From contig JBGPHT010000033.1 in NCBI GenBank assembly GCA_041484525.1, positions 1 to 56,634 on the forward strand: DNA of 56,634 nucleotides. The letters are read 5' to 3'. The position numbers were made by a program, and so were the translations under genes. A model generated the notes under the pieces. It ran no database searches, was not told the DNA's origin, and saw only the letters and a program-made list of their open reading frames with translations. Below, piece by piece: positions 8,629-17,299 of this stretch. How positions within the stretch are numbered: the stretch's first letter is position 1; every line of letters starts with the position of its first letter. This DNA comes from JBGPHT01 sp041484525. Lineage in GTDB: Bacteria; Acidobacteriota; Terriglobia; Bryobacterales; Bryobacteraceae.

Positions 8629-9120
8629 ATGGCCAAGACCGACCAGGCAATCGTCGTGGGTATCGCCTGCTACCCCGATCCCGAGTTCGGCGATCTGGAC
8701 AGCCCCGAGCACGACGCCAAAGCATTCTACGACTGGCTGATCGCATCCGCTGGCGGCGATGTGCCTGCCGCGAACGTCGAGTCGATCGTGTCGTCCAAAT
8801 TCAATCCTTCGTTTGCGTCTGTCAGCGATGCACTGCCCTCGTTAGGTGAGGTGCAGCGAGCGTTGGACCGCCTGCACGATCGCGCCGTCAAGAGCTCCAA
8901 AGCTGGCAACGGGTTGAAGATAGGACGCCGGCTTAGGATGGTCTCCCGTACGCCGGAGGAGCGCAAGAACATTCCCGCGGAGGACTCTGCGCTTCTCAAA
9001 TCCGCACTCACGGAAGCCACCATCCAGGCCCTGGTGGAAACTCTGCGTCTGCCGCGAGGCAACGTGGAGAAGACGATCGAGAAGCTCAAGCAGAAGGACG
9101 AAGTCGATGCTGGCACTTGA
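8629..9120 (+). pseudogene. Decayed caspase-like protein lacking the catalytic dyad
   Basis: The first about 103 residues match the caspase-like protein at 5402 block by block: AIVVGIACYPDPEFGDLDSP, EHDAKAFYDWL, IVSSKFNPS and LKIGRRL. Where the homologue continues into IYLSGHG, this protein switches to an unrelated, charged helical tail (RMVSRTPEER ... KTIEKLKQKDEVDAGT). The His and Cys of the active site are therefore absent. A deletion that fused the N-terminal half to the end of another frame is the simplest reading. A regulatory decoy is a less likely alternative. It sits 10 nt behind the metzincin fusion gene with GAGG in between, and overlaps the next gene by 14 nt, so translation still passes through it. 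Confidence 0.65.
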
Positions 9121-9955
9121 GCTGCGAGACAACCGTATCCACTTCGGGGAGCGCTTCTCAGTCGCATTCCAGCGCACCTTGCGCATCCCGAACGACGGCC
9201 GGACCTATCCTTTGCCGCCGGGCTTCGGTCCCTACCCCGTGTACCCGGTCGAGGAATTCCACGACCGTTTGCCTCCGGCCTGGAGCGGAACCGGACACTT
9301 TTTTCTGTCCATGTACCAGCGCGAGGCGATGTGGATAGCCTTCTCCGCCGCTGCCTGGAAGCCGAACGCGGTGAAGATCGGCGTCGGAGGCATCGACGCG
9401 ATTTCCGGCCTGCCGTTCGACGGCGTGCTGTGCCACAATCCGCAGAACTACGTCGTCTGTCCCAAGCAGCTCTGGCTCGATGGTCTCAACAGTCAAGAGG
9501 GCCGTGTCAGCCAGTTTACGGCCATGCCGCTCGGCAGCGGTCAGACAGTAGAGGGCCAGCTAACCGGCGCGGAGGAGATCGGCGGGATTGAAGTCAGGGT
9601 GTACGAACCGAAACCCGGACGTTTTCCCGACACGGCGCCCCCGCCGGATCCACGAACACGAATGTACTCTGCGACCACTCCGATGGGGATCGCGCCCGGC
9701 GGTACCATCGAACAGAAGATTTACCCTGACCCGTACGGTCTTGATGTCTGGGATCCGGACAATTGGGGGCGCGCCTTCGTACACATCCTGAACAGCCAGC
9801 AGTTCCACGCGGTGACAGGTCAGCGGCCGCCCATGACGCCGATCAGTGCACAGGCTTATACCGAGCGTGGTTTCCCTTGGTTCAAGCTCTACGATGAGGA
9901 CGAGGGTGACTTGGCGCCGTCCGAGAATCTCAGGGGGCTGAAGTCTGTAGAGTAA
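9107..9955 (+). CDS. Conserved protein of unknown function linked to caspase-like gene
   Basis: A 282-residue soluble protein starting inside the preceding gene (14-nt overlap; AAGGACG as ribosome site). It has no signal peptide, membrane helix or catalytic motif that I recognise. Notable blocks are RTLRIPNDGRTYPLPPG near the N-terminus, MYQREAMWIAF (about 66-76), AMPLGSGQTVEGQLTGAEE (about 140-158), IEQKIYPDPYG and AQAYTERGFPWFKLYDED near the C-terminus. These aromatic and Pro-rich blocks look strongly conserved rather than random. I believe similar stand-alone proteins exist in other bacteria but cannot assign a named family. Its position makes it the last member of the protease cluster, either as substrate, regulator or partner. 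Confidence 0.75.
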   Translation: MLALELRDNRIHFGERFSVAFQRTLRIPNDGRTYPLPPGFGPYPVYPVEEFHDRLPPAWSGTGHFFLSMYQREAMWIAFSAAAWKPNAVKIGVGGIDAISGLPFDGVLCHNPQNYVVCPKQLWLDGLNSQEGRVSQFTAMPLGSGQTVEGQLTGAEEIGGIEVRVYEPKPGRFPDTAPPPDPRTRMYSATTPMGIAPGGTIEQKIYPDPYGLDVWDPDNWGRAFVHILNSQQFHAVTGQRPPMTPISAQAYTERGFPWFKLYDEDEGDLAPSENLRGLKSVE

Positions 9956-10210
9956 GGCGAAGAACCACAAGGCCGCCTCAACTCGACCTGTATAACTACT
10001 GGGTGAGTCTGAACGGATACGCCGCGCATCGCCGCGGGTTGACGGATTTATGAAATGCGAAAATGACGGCGCGAAATGCTGACATGGTTCACCCCACTAA
10101 TCAAGACTTGTCAGTGCGTATATTCGCCGTCGAGACCGGATAGCAAACTGCCGATGTTAATTGCCGGTTGGGCGATACGGCCGGAATCCGCAGCGGATTG
10201 ATATCCTGGA

Positions 10211-10795
10211 TTGCTGATGCTGGGACGCTTCGCATGTGTGATTGCGGTCTCCATGCAAATCATTGCGCAGTCGCGGCCGCCGCAAATCCTTCAGATTTAT
10301 CGCGACCCGCTGAAGCCTGGAAGCCATTCCGCCTATCGGGAAATCGAGCAGGATATCGCACGCGTCTGCGGGGTACTCGGATTCCCGCACCCGTACCCGG
10401 CCATTGAGCCACTCACCGGGCCCGAGGAAGTATGGTTTCTTAACGGCTGGGAATCAACGGCTGACCAAAAACAGGTGGCAGAGGCTTACGTGAAAAATGC
10501 TCCTCTCGTCGCAGCGCTCGAGACCAATGCCAAGCGCAAGGCCGGCCTGCTCTTGAAGCCGGTGAACGTCTTCGCAAATTACCGGCAAGACTTGAGCGGC
10601 GGTGTGTTGGCCACCCAGCAAATCGTAAGCCAGGTAGAGGCCGCCGAGTATATCCAGACAAATGCCTGTGAGACTGACAGCCGCGACGGCGTGCTGGTCC
10701 ATCGATTGATTGTAGACGTTGCTACTGATGGCGTCGTACCCGGACCCTGGCCGCCGTTGCCCGATGGAATACTTATACAACGCCCAGGAAATTGA
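10211..10795 (+). CDS. Exported protein of unknown function
   Basis: A 194-residue frame. Residues 1-20 are hydrophobic (LGRFACVIAVSMQIIAQS) and fit a signal peptide. The block ILQIYRDPLKPG, followed by PYPAIEPLTGPEEVWFLNGW, looks like a conserved Solibacter-type protein with a dimeric alpha/beta-barrel flavour (NIPSNAP-like), but I cannot confirm this. After about residue 135 (QDLSGGVLATQ) the sequence no longer resembles the pattern I expect, so the C-terminus may have been changed by a rearrangement. The start could be ATG 10217. The gene converges on the DUF1080 gene and stands apart from the protease cluster by 255 nt in which I see no gene. Confidence 0.55.
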   Translation: MLMLGRFACVIAVSMQIIAQSRPPQILQIYRDPLKPGSHSAYREIEQDIARVCGVLGFPHPYPAIEPLTGPEEVWFLNGWESTADQKQVAEAYVKNAPLVAALETNAKRKAGLLLKPVNVFANYRQDLSGGVLATQQIVSQVEAAEYIQTNACETDSRDGVLVHRLIVDVATDGVVPGPWPPLPDGILIQRPGN

Positions 10796-10906
10796 CCGGG
10801 TGGCGCCTTTCCTGAGCCGTAAGGCCGATGTTGAAGCGCTGGGCGCAGAAATCGATGACGTCACTGTGTCCGGCATCGGGCGGCGAGGAAATCGTCGCCC
10901 GTGCCG

Positions 10907-11857
10907 CTACTTCACCAGAGGCGTCACCACAAAGCTCTTGATCTCGACATTGCTGTGGTCACCCTGAATCACGAACGGCCCCGGTTCTGCTTCGTCGGCA
11001 TTCTCGGCAATCGCCGTGAGCCCTTCCACCTCGACCTTGTCCAGGACCTTGGTCCCGTTGTGGACCACCGTCAATTGCCTGCCGACCAGCCGAATATCGT
11101 AGCTCTGCCACTCACCCGCCGGCTTGCTCGCATTCACCGACGGCGCGACCCGGCTGTAAAGTGCGGCGGCGCCGTGCGTACCGGCCGGCTTGCCGAAGTC
11201 GTCCAGGATCTGGATCTCATAGCGGCCGCGCAGACCGATGCCGCTGTTCGAGTGCTCGACAATCCGGAATTCCATGTGCAGCTTGAAATTCCAGAAACTC
11301 CGCTCGGAAATGATGTCCGTGGTGGGCGGCGCGTTCTTCAGGATGCCATTCTGCGCGCTCCATTTCACTTCTGCACCAGGCACAAGCCCCTTCCATCCGG
11401 TGAGATCTTTTCCATTGAAGAGATCGATCGGCTTGCCCTCTTTCCACGTGCCGTCGTCCTTCTCTGCGATCGCAGGGGCACGCACTCCCGTCCATTTCAA
11501 GGGCGATTCCTTCTGGCCTTCGGTCTCGAAAGTCCCCTCCAGCTTTCCATTCACCATGCTGGCGCGATAGATCCGCTTCAATTCCGGCGCCTTCCCCTGC
11601 CGCGCGGGAGGAGTCAGCGTAAAGCGCAGCTCGCCGTTATCCACACTGATGGTGTCGATCGTGTTCATGTCGCCGGCATAGGCGCTCACGAATTTCCCGG
11701 CGACACTCGACGTTCCGGCCCCGTTCAACTCCAGCCACCAGGCGCGCGGTCGAGGTTTGGTCATGGCAGTGATGTCCCACCTGCCGTTGAAATCGCGGTC
11801 GGCCGCCAGGGCGAAACCTGACGCGAGTAAGAAAGATGCGATCAGTCTGATTCTCAT
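10907..11857 (-). CDS. DUF1080 (3-keto-disaccharide hydrolase-like) exported protein
   Basis: A 316-residue exported protein: signal peptide MRIRLIASFLLASGFALAA, an N-terminal region with beta-strand character (DFNGRWDITAM ... GKFVSAYAGDM), and a C-terminal DUF1080 domain from about residue 145. That domain is recognised by IDLFNGKDLTGWKG, LHMEFRIVEHSNSGIGLRGR and YEIQILDDFG. DUF1080 has a concanavalin-like jelly-roll fold and includes 3-keto-glycoside hydrolases. ATG 11857 overlaps the stop of the upstream gene as ATGA, so the two are translationally coupled. Longer upstream starts would lie inside that gene. The job is probably periplasmic carbohydrate turnover (inference). Confidence 0.85.
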   Translation of the reverse strand: MRIRLIASFLLASGFALAADRDFNGRWDITAMTKPRPRAWWLELNGAGTSSVAGKFVSAYAGDMNTIDTISVDNGELRFTLTPPARQGKAPELKRIYRASMVNGKLEGTFETEGQKESPLKWTGVRAPAIAEKDDGTWKEGKPIDLFNGKDLTGWKGLVPGAEVKWSAQNGILKNAPPTTDIISERSFWNFKLHMEFRIVEHSNSGIGLRGRYEIQILDDFGKPAGTHGAAALYSRVAPSVNASKPAGEWQSYDIRLVGRQLTVVHNGTKVLDKVEVEGLTAIAENADEAEPGPFVIQGDHSNVEIKSFVVTPLVK

Positions 11858-13887
11858 TTGGCTCTCCATACGGGATTCACAAATGCTCCGTCCGCCGCGA
11901 TGTCCCACACGGCGAACCGAGCCCACTTCCAGCTACCGCCCTCGGCCTCCGCAGAGAAGGAAAAATCACCGAAGGAACGGGTCTCCGTGAGCGGAATGAT
12001 CTTGCGGTAAGTCTGGCTGCCGTCTCCCCAGACAATCTCCGCCATCTCCAGCGGGAACGTGTGCTGGATGCGCGCATTCACCACGATCTTTCCTCCGGCG
12101 CCCTCGGTCAGGCTGAAGGCGGGCAGCAGCACCTCGCCGGTGCTCACGAAGAAGTCGCCCTTCCGCAGTGCGTCCAGCACGCTCCCGTAACGATCGAACG
12201 AGGGAACGGCGGGCAGCCTCACATAGTTGATATTCATATGCGCGTAGAGCTCGTGGGTGCTATCGATCTGGAAAACGTCCACCTCGCCGGCCAGTTGTTT
12301 GTGCTGGCCCCAATTGCTCATATCGTCGAGGAGTTTGAATGCTCGCTCGCCGAGCCGCGGCGAGGAGAGGTCGGACGGTAATGCCTTCCATCCGGCGCCG
12401 AACCAGTGGGGGTCCAGGAAATGCGCCGAGTCGCGAATCTTATCCGGATAGCCCATCGATCCCTTGGTCCGCGGATGTGTCTGATAGACGAACGCGTCTT
12501 CGGCGCGGGCGACGTCCAGGAGTTCCTTCGCATCGGCCACGTTGTATACGTCGCCGTATTTAGGGTCCTTCTCGTGGAACGGCTGCGAAGGCGTGCGGCT
12601 CAAGTGCCAGTAGACGGGTTTGGGGAATGCCAGCGCCCAGTGTCCGCCGAAATGGACATTCGCCTCCTCGGCTGGAATCAGCAGGAAACCGGGACCCGAT
12701 TGAGCGCGGCAGGCGCGATAGTAGGCATCCAACTCGCGGAGCCGGGTCTCGCCAGTGTCGGCCGGGTGACCGTCGCCGTGAAAATCCATGATCATGGCAG
12801 CGTTCACGCCCATCGCTTCCAGCACCGGCTTGAAAGGAGGAATCCAGGAGAGCCCTTTCTCCATCGCCTGCACCGTGTACGCGTAGTGCCAGTGAGGCGC
12901 GAGTGTGATGTAGCCATCGAGCGCTGGATAACGATCCGCGTGGGTGAATCGGAGAACGTCATCCAGGACCGCGTGCGGATCGCCCGGTGAAAGCATCAGG
13001 AACAGGCTCATTCGCTGCGCGGTTCCAGGAGGAGCGTTGGACCATGGGTAATACGCCGTGGCGTCGTCCGGCAGTTGCCGGATACCCAGCGAGACCGTGC
13101 CCTTCCACGACGAATGCCACAGGTACGCCATGTTGGTAGTGAAATCGCGCGGAAAGAAATACTGGTGCGGAGAAGGGAAGACCGCGACGCTTCCCGCGCC
13201 GGTTCGCGTCGCGAGAGTGCGGTAGCGAACGCTGACCGGCCGCCGCTCCGGTCCATCGGAGCGCTCGGACTTCAGGTCGCCGGCGGTGCTGTAATAGGAC
13301 ACCAGCGATTCCATGTTGCCGCCGGCACGGCGATCGGCGTTCACGCTCATGCGCAGCCCGGCATCGTAGAAGTAAGCGGTGTCGGGTTCGTTAGTCGTCA
13401 TCACCGCGACCTGCTCGATGAGGCGGCTTCCCGGAAAGATCACATATCGGATGCTGCCCTCAAAGATGCCCATGTTCATCCCCTCGAACGCGATCTCCAT
13501 ACGATCCCCGATGGTGGCGGCGCGCGCAGACTTCAAGTTGAATTCACCTGGGAACGACCGTGTGCCCTCCGGATGGCTGGGCGGAAAATCGAAGAACTGA
13601 TCCCATCCTCCGCGGCGCTTGCCGATGGTGCACTGATAGAACGGGCGTGCACCCTCGACGACAGCGGTGCCATTAACTTTGATGGCGGTGATGAGAGGAG
13701 CCTTCGGATCGAGCGAGAACTCGGCAATCCACGGGCGGTTGGATTCATCGCTCCAGTGAACCGTGGCTGCATCCGGCGTGGAAGTGACGGTCACCGGGCC
13801 GGGCCGCACTGCCGACCGATCGAACGGAACAGCCGCGTGCAGCGTGCCGAGCGCGAGTAGAAAGAGAATCGAATAGGAACGCATCAT
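11854..13887 (-). CDS. Exported PHP-like (CehA/McbA-type) metallohydrolase
   Basis: A 677-residue exported protein. MMRSYSILFLLALGTLHA is a signal peptide, and the N-terminal half (to about 330) is beta-rich. The C-terminal half carries PHP-like elements in the usual order: IMDFHGDGH, LLIPAEEANVHFGGHW, YQTHPRTKG, DSTHELYAHMNI and LRKGDFFVSTGEV. This His/Asp/Glu pattern fits a metal-dependent hydrolase of the CehA/McbA group, which acts on varied carbamate, phosphate or sugar substrates. The assignment is by pattern only. The start is either of the tandem ATGs at 13887/13884; an 18-bp tandem duplication lies immediately upstream and extends the open frame artificially. It is followed by the coupled DUF1080 gene. 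Confidence 0.65.
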   Translation of the reverse strand: MMRSYSILFLLALGTLHAAVPFDRSAVRPGPVTVTSTPDAATVHWSDESNRPWIAEFSLDPKAPLITAIKVNGTAVVEGARPFYQCTIGKRRGGWDQFFDFPPSHPEGTRSFPGEFNLKSARAATIGDRMEIAFEGMNMGIFEGSIRYVIFPGSRLIEQVAVMTTNEPDTAYFYDAGLRMSVNADRRAGGNMESLVSYYSTAGDLKSERSDGPERRPVSVRYRTLATRTGAGSVAVFPSPHQYFFPRDFTTNMAYLWHSSWKGTVSLGIRQLPDDATAYYPWSNAPPGTAQRMSLFLMLSPGDPHAVLDDVLRFTHADRYPALDGYITLAPHWHYAYTVQAMEKGLSWIPPFKPVLEAMGVNAAMIMDFHGDGHPADTGETRLRELDAYYRACRAQSGPGFLLIPAEEANVHFGGHWALAFPKPVYWHLSRTPSQPFHEKDPKYGDVYNVADAKELLDVARAEDAFVYQTHPRTKGSMGYPDKIRDSAHFLDPHWFGAGWKALPSDLSSPRLGERAFKLLDDMSNWGQHKQLAGEVDVFQIDSTHELYAHMNINYVRLPAVPSFDRYGSVLDALRKGDFFVSTGEVLLPAFSLTEGAGGKIVVNARIQHTFPLEMAEIVWGDGSQTYRKIIPLTETRSFGDFSFSAEAEGGSWKWARFAVWDIAADGAFVNPVWRAK

Positions 13888-13890
13888 ATG

Positions 13891-13926
13891 GAGGATCTCG
13901 TCCGGGTGGAGGATCTCGTCCGGGTG
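13891..13926. repeat. Perfect tandem duplication, 2 x 18 bp
   Basis: GAGGATCTCGTCCGGGTG occurs twice in immediate succession, 4 nt upstream of the PHP-like gene's start codons (minus strand). The unit is a multiple of 3 and leaves the upstream frame open (HPDEIL twice). It lies in the 5' leader, where it could alter ribosome loading or be a simple slippage product. Confidence 0.9.
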
Positions 13927-14217
13927 CGCGGGTCCGGGGCCGGCATGTTGGCGGGTGGACACGTTATGTAGACTATCACCAGTGAGGCGGGAGGGAACGG
14001 CGGCTCTCTTACTGAATCGGGTCAGGCAGACTGCCCACGCGGCCACCGGGTCGGCTGCGGTCGCGGCTGTCGTAGTGATTGGCGCGCACCTGCTCGATCC
14101 CGGCTCGGTGCTGGCCCAACCTTTGAGGCAGAGGCTGAACACACCCGGAACCGCATTCGTTGCCGAGACCCCCGCCAAGCTGGCGTCGATGCAGGACGTC
14201 GGGAGCGGCCGTCGCTT

Positions 14218-14606
14218 TCGCGGCAAGATGAACGAGATGATGTGGTTTCGCGCCGCGATCCGTACACCGGGCGCAAATGCGATGCTGCAGCGGATCGCGC
14301 TCCACTTCCGCTCAGACGGTCCGTCGCTGAGAACCGTGGATGTGATGGACGGGAACGTGAGGGTGTTTCACATGGAGATTCCGTCGCTGACGGGAGACTA
14401 CACACGGGCCGAGGGGAATAACAATATGTGGACCTTTACTTCCCCGTATCGGGTGCGCGGGCAGTAGCAGTAGCGTCCGTCTGCAAGTGAGTTACCCTAC
14501 GGGATTCGACAGCGTGGTCGACCCGGGCGCGTTCCTCATCACTTCGGCCGGCGCCGACTTCGCCCGCACGCTCTCGGACACGGTTACGATTGGCGGGCGC
14601 CACTAG
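14218..14606 (+). pseudogene. Frameshifted remnant of a beta-rich conserved protein (DUF6623-like)
   Basis: From about 14230 one frame reads MMWFRAAIRTPG, LQRIALHFRSDG, VDVMDGNVRVFH and NNNMWTFTSPYRVRG, then stops at 14465-14467. The adjacent frame continues as SSSVRLQVSYPTGFDS and ends IGGRH at 14606. The join makes a continuous strand-rich protein, so a frameshift near 14463 is likely. The upstream part of the first frame (from 13955) looks non-coding. The resemblance to DUF6623 is from memory and is tentative. Confidence 0.45.
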
Positions 14607-14645
14607 GAAAACCAGCGCGTTCGGCACCCGCCAGAGTTTCTGTGT

Positions 14646-15275
14646 CTACAGCCCTGGTCCGGCTTTCCTGGGGTAGCCCGCATTGGACTCCACTTCGCGA
14701 ATCTGGGCGGTGTGCCGCGCAGAATGCGCCGCCAGCAGGAGCAAGGCTTGATACGCGTCCATCGGGCCGGCTGGCCCGGGCCCCACGTGCACGCGTAACT
14801 CGTCGTTAGTCGCTTTCACGTAAGCAATCGTCTTATCCCGGCGCGTCGTGAATTCGCGAACGGCGTCGTCCGGCGTGGCAAACTTCGCGCCGGGAACCAG
14901 GGGCTCCGGCGCCGTCGCTTTCCGGCTGCGATCCTGTATGCCGGCGACGATCTTGTGGTCCGCGTCCGCATTGGAACCAGCCGGGCGGGCCACCGCCGGT
15001 GTCTTGAGGATCTGCTGGGAACCGCCGAAGATGTAGTCCTCAGACAAGATGATATGTTCGGCGCATTCCTGTACCGACCAGACGGCGGGCGCCGGCTTGA
15101 ACGTCCATTGCGCGGCGGACAGGCCTTGAATGCTGGCGATCATGTTCTTCTTGGACGTCTCGAGTTGATCCAGCAAGTACGCGCGCTCGTCTGCGGTCAT
15201 GCTCCCTTCGGCGGCGAACAGCGGGCCAATTGCAAGCGGGGCAACGGCGCACAATAATAGCGCCAACTTTTTCAT
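14646..15275 (-). CDS. DinB-like exported protein
   Basis: A 209-residue protein with signal peptide MKKLALLLCAVAPLAIGPLFA, followed by a four-helix DinB/YfiT-type bundle. The metal-binding histidines appear as QECAEHIILSEDY (about 81-93) and AAHSARHTAQI near residue 190. DinB-like proteins bind a divalent metal and include thiol-dependent transferases and hydrolases; an exported version is common in Acidobacteria, function open. AAGAGGAC sits 6 nt before ATG 15275, which decides the start over an upstream in-frame ATG at 15293. Stand-alone gene. Confidence 0.85.
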   Translation of the reverse strand: MKKLALLLCAVAPLAIGPLFAAEGSMTADERAYLLDQLETSKKNMIASIQGLSAAQWTFKPAPAVWSVQECAEHIILSEDYIFGGSQQILKTPAVARPAGSNADADHKIVAGIQDRSRKATAPEPLVPGAKFATPDDAVREFTTRRDKTIAYVKATNDELRVHVGPGPAGPMDAYQALLLLAAHSARHTAQIREVESNAGYPRKAGPGL

Positions 15276-15402
15276 AGTATTGTCCTCTTGCAACCAAGCC
15301 TACCATCGGCTGCACCTCGGCTCCACGGGAAAGCCGGAATCCGTTCGCTGGAGTCGGGCAGGTCGTTCGGCCTGCCCGCTAGTCTCTGGATGCGAACCGT
15401 TT

Positions 15403-17025
15403 TCAGCAGGTCGTCCACATGGCCGAATACCATGTAGGCGACGTCGGATCCGCTGAAACCGACCCGTGGCCCCACGCATGGTCGTTCGACGGATCGGCGC
15501 CGTTCTTGCCGACCCACATCGCGCCCACCCAGACGATCGGACCATCCGGAGCGCCCGCCCCGTTGGTGAAGGGCTGAATCTCCTGCGCGGTGCGGAACCA
15601 TGAGCCGATCAGCGTGCTTCCGCCCTTCGCGTATTGCGCGATCTTGCGGCCTTCATCCGTGTTGTCGTAGGTGATGGCCCCGTATCCCATCAGGATATGC
15701 AAGCCGTCGAAAGCGCCGTCCCAGCGCTGAAACACGTCGCCGCCTCCAGGCGAAATGAGATTGTCCTGCAACGGCCCGCAGGCTGCGATCACCGCCCACT
15801 CCAGATCGTTCTGGCCCCACAGATCTCCGGGTGTCGCCGGGCTCGCACCGGTTTCGCTGAAGTTCAGGAAACCGTCGCCGCCCGTCTTCGCCAGCACCCA
15901 GCCGTTCATGTTGGCATGGCCTGTGTAGAACACGAAATCGGCGTTGTCCACATAATTGTCGTCGTTGCTGGTCCAATCCGACTCCCACGCGTTGCCATCT
16001 CCCCAGTTGAAGTCGATGGTCCAACCCGCGTTGGCCCACTCATCGATGAAGCCCTGGGCGTTGGACTGGCTGCCGGCCAACCCGCCGCTCATGCCGATCC
16101 ACGAGGTCCCCGCTTCGAACGGATTCACCGCCGGCGCGGCTGCTACCGCATAGCTTCGCTTCTCGTGGCCGTTTCTGCTGGCCCCGTTTCTCTGTCCTCG
16201 GGCGCGGCGAACGTACTCCGCCGCCTGCTTCTTGCGCGGGGGCTGCGGTTTGGGCGGAGAGGCCGGCGGACCGAAATCTGTCGCCGGAAGGATGATCTGT
16301 CGCAGCGGCACCCGCTGGTTACCGAAGATCGCCGTACCCCGGTACACGTACACCGGGTACAGGAACTCCTGGCGCTGGAAAGCCGGAGCCGAGTAGTACG
16401 CCAGCGTGGCGTCGAACGATTCCAGCTTGAGCTTCTGCGTCAGGGCGCGGAACTGCTCGTCCGCTTCCTTCCGCGAGATCGCCTTGGCGTCGAAGGCATT
16501 CTCCGCCGCGCGCCACACACCCGAGTAGCCGATCACGCTGCCCTGGTGCCCCATCGTGAGCTTGAAATCGCCACCTCCGCCGACGATCGGCATGTCGCCG
16601 ACATAGATTGGATAGGTAACTTGAACGTCCAGCCGGCGATCCTCTCGCTTTTCGGTCTTCACGTCCTTCGACGAAACGTGCGTCCCACCGATGGCCGGCT
16701 TGCCGAACCGGAACGGCGTGCTGAGCTTCGGCAGAAGCTGCTGCTCGGCAACCAGCCTCTCGGCCTTTGCTGCCGCGTCCTTTTCTGAGAGCAGTTCCGG
16801 ACGCAGTCCCGGCTTCCAGAGTTGAGATTCGTCGGCGGACCAGGTTCCGCCGCTCTCCCCCGCAACTTCAACCACGTGCTGCCCATTGCGAAGTACTCGA
16901 CTATTCCCTCGCTGGTTCAACTGAAAGTCGTCCGTGATGTTGAATAGGCGCCGTCCATGGCTCGCCAGTTGGGACACACTCCCCGCATCAGAGCTCAGAC
17001 GGTATATCGGAAAACGATTGGGCAT
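15403..17025 (-). CDS. DUF6345-like protein with a caspase-type His/Cys dyad
   Basis: A 540-residue protein starting at ATG 17025, chosen because AAAGGAG precedes it by 7 nt; the longer frame to 17127 lacks such a site. There is no clear signal peptide. Residues 1-270 are mixed alpha/beta, followed by a Pro/Lys/Arg-rich linker (about 275-320). The C-terminal domain (about 335-540) has ADFVFYTGHANMNGW with H370 and WAVIAACGPLQDN with C416. The spacing and flanking hydrophobic strands resemble the GH...C dyad of clan CD peptidases (caspase, gingipain). WGMG-like Trp and Gly motifs follow (HILMGYGAI). I believe the C-terminal part is what is catalogued as DUF6345. Peptidase activity is inference. 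Confidence 0.65.
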   Translation of the reverse strand: MPNRFPIYRLSSDAGSVSQLASHGRRLFNITDDFQLNQRGNSRVLRNGQHVVEVAGESGGTWSADESQLWKPGLRPELLSEKDAAAKAERLVAEQQLLPKLSTPFRFGKPAIGGTHVSSKDVKTEKREDRRLDVQVTYPIYVGDMPIVGGGGDFKLTMGHQGSVIGYSGVWRAAENAFDAKAISRKEADEQFRALTQKLKLESFDATLAYYSAPAFQRQEFLYPVYVYRGTAIFGNQRVPLRQIILPATDFGPPASPPKPQPPRKKQAAEYVRRARGQRNGASRNGHEKRSYAVAAAPAVNPFEAGTSWIGMSGGLAGSQSNAQGFIDEWANAGWTIDFNWGDGNAWESDWTSNDDNYVDNADFVFYTGHANMNGWVLAKTGGDGFLNFSETGASPATPGDLWGQNDLEWAVIAACGPLQDNLISPGGGDVFQRWDGAFDGLHILMGYGAITYDNTDEGRKIAQYAKGGSTLIGSWFRTAQEIQPFTNGAGAPDGPIVWVGAMWVGKNGADPSNDHAWGHGSVSADPTSPTWYSAMWTTC

Positions 17026-17233
17026 AACAACTCCTTTCGCGAGACGGTTCTGGTATAGAGCCGGGCTCGCAAAGGTTAGTGTGGCTGCCGAAGTAATAGT
17101 TTCAGTCCTGCCGGGACGGGAGCCCACGTAGTGACTCGGGTAAGGACTTAGCCCGCGCGATCGGAGATTTTCAGTACATTCCCGACTTCCAGTGCGGGGA
17201 GACGGATGGGCACGCCGGCTGGGTCGCTAGGGA

Positions 17234-17241
17234 GGATTTAA
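17234..17241. repeat. Left target-site duplication of IS66 element
   Basis: GGATTTAA directly abuts the left inverted repeat; the matching copy at 19652-19659 is GGATTTAT (7 of 8 identical). IS66 elements duplicate 8 bp, so the size is right. Confidence 0.8.
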
Positions 17242-17299
17242 GTAAGCGTCTCGTGAACCGCTCTTCCTAATGTGCCGGCCGGCGGTGCATTGTGGTGGC

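Noticed and set aside
13891..13926. Tandem 18-bp repeat considered as a CRISPR start
   Set aside because: Only two adjacent copies without spacers; no cas genes in the window.
13955..14217. Upstream part of the 170-codon plus-strand frame before the DUF6623-like remnant
   Set aside because: Codons look random and there is no ribosome site; only the segment from about 14218 resembles protein sequence.
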